64,000 bases of DNA from Casuarina equisetifolia (lineage: Eukaryota > Streptophyta > Magnoliopsida > Fagales > Casuarinaceae). The notes under the pieces are model-generated. The model had not been told where the DNA came from and ran no database searches. It saw only the letters and a list, made by a program, of their open reading frames with translations. A program made the position numbers and the translations under genes. The stretch is taken from positions 21,355,884 through 21,419,883 of the forward strand of contig CM052356.1 of NCBI GenBank assembly GCA_028551475.1, in the 5' to 3' direction. Below, one piece after another: positions 61,390 through 64,000 of this stretch (positions are counted from its first letter, which is position 1; each line of letters begins with the position of its first letter).

Positions 61390-62076
61390 TGTTGGGTTGG
61401 TCCAGCCCATATTCGGGGACTTATTATTGGGTCCAATTAGGGTAATGTGGCCCTAAGGTTTAAAAGAAAAAATATAGGGTTTTTTCTTTATGAGAAGAGG
61501 TGAGTGGCCGTCAAAAGAAAAAAGAGAGAGAGAAAAGAAAAAAGCAGAATTTCGCAGGAATTAGAGGCCCTGCGCAGCAGTTGATCAAATGTTTGATCAA
61601 GCACGATCCGTGGTCCGATTGAGCTGATTTTTTGTCAGCAGGTTCGGGATTGGGTGTTCTTCATTGTGAACGGTTGGATCGTCGTTTGGAGCTCTTGAAG
61701 TCAGCAGATTGTGGTCGAAAATCTGGGTGATATTTCTCCAACTTTTCTTGGTTAAGTTGTTGTTTACAACTTGTTCTTCACTATTTATTGGTGATTCTAT
61801 TGTTGTTGAATCAGTAAATCTTTGTCCTGTTGCTATTGTTAAGGACTTGATTGGGTTGTATCCTAACGATTGATATAGTGGAGATTTGGGTGGACTCCGT
61901 GATCGGTCCCGTGGTTTTTTATCCTTCACATTGGAGGAGTTTTTCCACGTAGAAATTCTTTTGTGTTGACTGTGATTTGATTATTTTACTTGTGATTCGA
62001 ATACATCGTTGGTGTTTTAGTATTTCCTCATAGGTTCAATCAAAGTGGGAAACTTTATACGTCGTTTTTCCCATCA
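61390..62076 (+). repeat. 3' LTR of the copia element
   Basis: 687 bp, same ends and length as the 5' LTR, with two differences seen by eye. It is followed directly by the GAATC duplication (62077-62081). Confidence 0.97.
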
Positions 62077-62081
62077 GAATC

Positions 62082-64000
62082 AGCAAGCAGTTTTGCAGGG
62101 GATACCCATCTGCCTCACGTTTAGACCATACTGTCCCAAAACACATCTTCTTTCGGTTGATGTTTCCTTAAGAGGTTTATTATCATTACTTAAACTCAAA
62201 TGCATGAGAAGTAACGCTAGATCATTTAGAATTATGGGTTTAGATATTTGCTTGTTTATTTACAAGAAGCAGTCGAATATAATACAAAAGTTGCATACAC
62301 AATGATAGCCTCTTACTCAAATGGGCATCTTGTTCCATGAAGGATCCCTAAAGTATTAGGGTATTTGATTAACTTAACTTAATAAATATTCGAAATACAG
62401 TGTTTGGACCACGGCTGGTTTGTCCGTCCTGGGCACATGACTTGGACCATTATAGAAACTGTTTCGACAGAGTTATTCCTTCAGGGTCCATACAGCACAG
62501 TCCACACAGATCATCCAAAGGCAGTATGTCTTTAGTTGCATGGCTCTGTGGCATGTTTCCTGAAGCCAGAGACAGCGACCCCTTATAACAGACGGAGGGA
62601 ACCAAGTTCATTGGATGGTCCTCCTCAGAGCACGTTATCAACTGGTCTGCAAAGAATCCTACGAGGATATCTAAGATATACTAATGTTTTGGTTATGACA
62701 GAAAGGTCCTTTGCATATTGATGGCCAGAAGTGTCCCACGCCTCCTCTCTCTTTACCAATTATGGTATGCTCTTCCATTGAGTGACCCTACTCCTTGAAA
62801 TTCAACTCCATTATTTGAGGTGATAAGTTGCTCCTATTATTAGTGCTTTCGGTTGGATAGGCCACAGGACATTGTTAATGCTTTTCAAAGTTATGGCCCC
62901 TATTTATGCTAACAATCTAACTACTATTTATGAGGCTTGACTATTTCGATTATCATTTTACTAATTGTTGGCATTAAAGTATATATGAAAAGAATACATG
63001 ATTTTTGATGTGCATAATGATCACTTGAAACCTCAATTTAGAAATTTAATTAAGTAATTATATATTAAAAGTATGAATAAAGAGGTCTTATATACATCAT
63101 AATTCTAAGTCTTAAAAAGAATGACAACTTTTGAATAGAAGTCATGATGAAATTTATAAAAACTAATGCCTCCTTTTAATCATATTGAGGTGATGGTTAC
63201 CATTTTAAGGACTTTAACGACTATTTATTTTGTAAATAAGACACTCAACTTGCCTATAAGATAATTATAATGAATTATGTCAATTATGAAAGCGAAAACA
63301 GTTGATATGTTAATTTGTTTTAAATGCATTCAATTGGTCCATAGCGAGGAAATGTTCTATAAATTTACAATTTTTTGAATACTTCTCATAGCTATTAAGC
63401 ATAGGTACTCATTAATTTACAGGAAATTTTAATTCTCATCTTTCAATTTATTTATTTTCATTGTATTTTTTATTTATCGGATGGAAGGAGATGGGGAGGG
63501 GAAACCAAACCCAACCTGTTGTTGTTGACCACCCAACTAATAACATTGTTTTTGGTAATATTGTTATAGGATAAGGATATTCTCTTAAAATAAACTTAAT
63601 GGATTTGATTATCTAAGTCAATTCTTGGTATTTTATAAATAAGTAATAAAATTATTAACTACATAACACAATTTTTTGAGTAAAATCGTGTAATTAAAGT
63701 GGTAGCTTAGGATAAAAGACATATAATGAATAAGGTGGCCATAGAACAAAAAAAATCTAATCCTTCTAAGGATATTCTGTTAAGGCCTTACTTGTAAGTG
63801 ATAGAGATGGAAAGCTAGAAGATTTGGAAATTGTATCTATATATTACTTTCTCATGGAAATCTTGTGTGTAGATAAGCTTTATTTATAATATAGTTGTCG
63901 ACACAATAAAAGGAAAATATACAGAATGAGTGAAGTATTTTCCTATAATCTAATTCCCAAATTAACTTGACTCCGACTATTAATGGCCACTATGTAAGGT
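62082..64000. other. Right flank, no gene recognised
   Basis: 62082-62760 is of mixed base composition with overlapping frames on both strands (62045-62305, 62400-62588, 62450-62641 minus) that show no family signature. From about 62900 the sequence becomes A/T-rich with many stops. No RNA gene or complete element is visible. Confidence 0.5.

Larger units (their letters stand above)
56584..62076 (+). mobile_element. Structurally complete, young Ty1/copia LTR retrotransposon (Tork/Tnt1-like)
   Basis: A 5,493-bp element with two 687-bp LTRs that start TGTTGGG and end CCCATCA, a primer-binding site, a polypurine tract and a 5-bp target-site duplication. The internal region encodes gag, protease, integrase, RT and RNase H in copia order; the wording of gag, the zinc knuckle and RT resembles Tnt1-94-type (Tork) elements. 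By eye the LTRs differ at only two positions (near 56634/61440 and 57188/61999), about 0.3 percent, so insertion is recent. The gag-pol is nevertheless broken by three stop codons and one frameshift, so this copy could not have moved on its own products in its present form. Confidence 0.97.

Noticed and set aside
1-64000. CRISPR arrays, operons or other prokaryote-type systems
   Set aside because: The window is plant nuclear DNA with introns and plant TEs; the tandem repeats seen are microsatellites, minisatellites or LTRs without regular spacers.

Overview
The window is nuclear DNA of a flowering plant. Plant-only gene families (GID2/SLY1 F-box, PIP-type secreted peptide, subgroup-22 R2R3-MYB, plastid phosphoglycerate dehydrogenase), long GT-AG introns, A/T-rich spacers, microsatellites and several classes of retrotransposon all point that way. 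I cannot fix the species from sequence alone. Gene density is low: seven genes are supported, and about half of the window is spacer or decayed transposable element (TE).

Layout, left to right. (1) An intronless GID2/SLY1-type gibberellin F-box gene (1477-2028) lies 130 bp after a (CA)46 microsatellite. (2) A short secreted-peptide precursor (3718-3981) carries two PIP-like motifs behind a TATA box and two W-box cores. (3) A decayed Ty1/copia pol (6130-7915) and a piece of its LTR end about 420 bp before the start codon of a ten-exon MRG (chromodomain plus MRG domain) histone-reader gene (8482-18226). Its introns hold a related LTR fragment, a 130-bp tandem repeat and a tRNA-derived SINE inside that repeat. 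(4) An A/T-rich, gene-free stretch holds another SINE, a possible SIRE-type LTR and a truncated minus-strand Ty3/gypsy element (23250-27720). (5) A minus-strand R2R3-MYB gene of subgroup 22 (29047-29967) has a (CT)n tract in its leader. (6) About 10 kb of spacer holds a G-box cluster next to a TATA box with no visible gene, and a copia RNase H remnant. (7) A five-exon plastid 3-phosphoglycerate dehydrogenase gene (40633-43346). (8) A SINE, a copia integrase remnant and a small two-exon LEA-like gene with ABRE elements (45451-45818). (9) A minus-strand three-exon isoaspartyl peptidase/L-asparaginase gene (48980-50800); its first intron contains a polyadenylated tRNA-Asp fragment flanked by direct repeats. 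(10) A young, structurally complete Ty1/copia element (56584-62076) has near-identical 687-bp LTRs, a 5-bp target duplication, and a gag-pol broken by three stops and a frameshift.

The genes are ordinary dispersed plant genes and do not form a pathway cluster. Some share themes: GID2 with hormone signalling, the MYB and the small LEA-like gene with stress/ABA, PGDH and asparaginase with amino-acid metabolism. The most unusual material is retrotransposed: a small SINE family with at least four copies, three of them with recognisable target-site duplications; the tRNA-Asp fragment retrocopy; and a recently inserted copia copy with a defective coding region. I found no prokaryotic-type system or clearly new multigene system.
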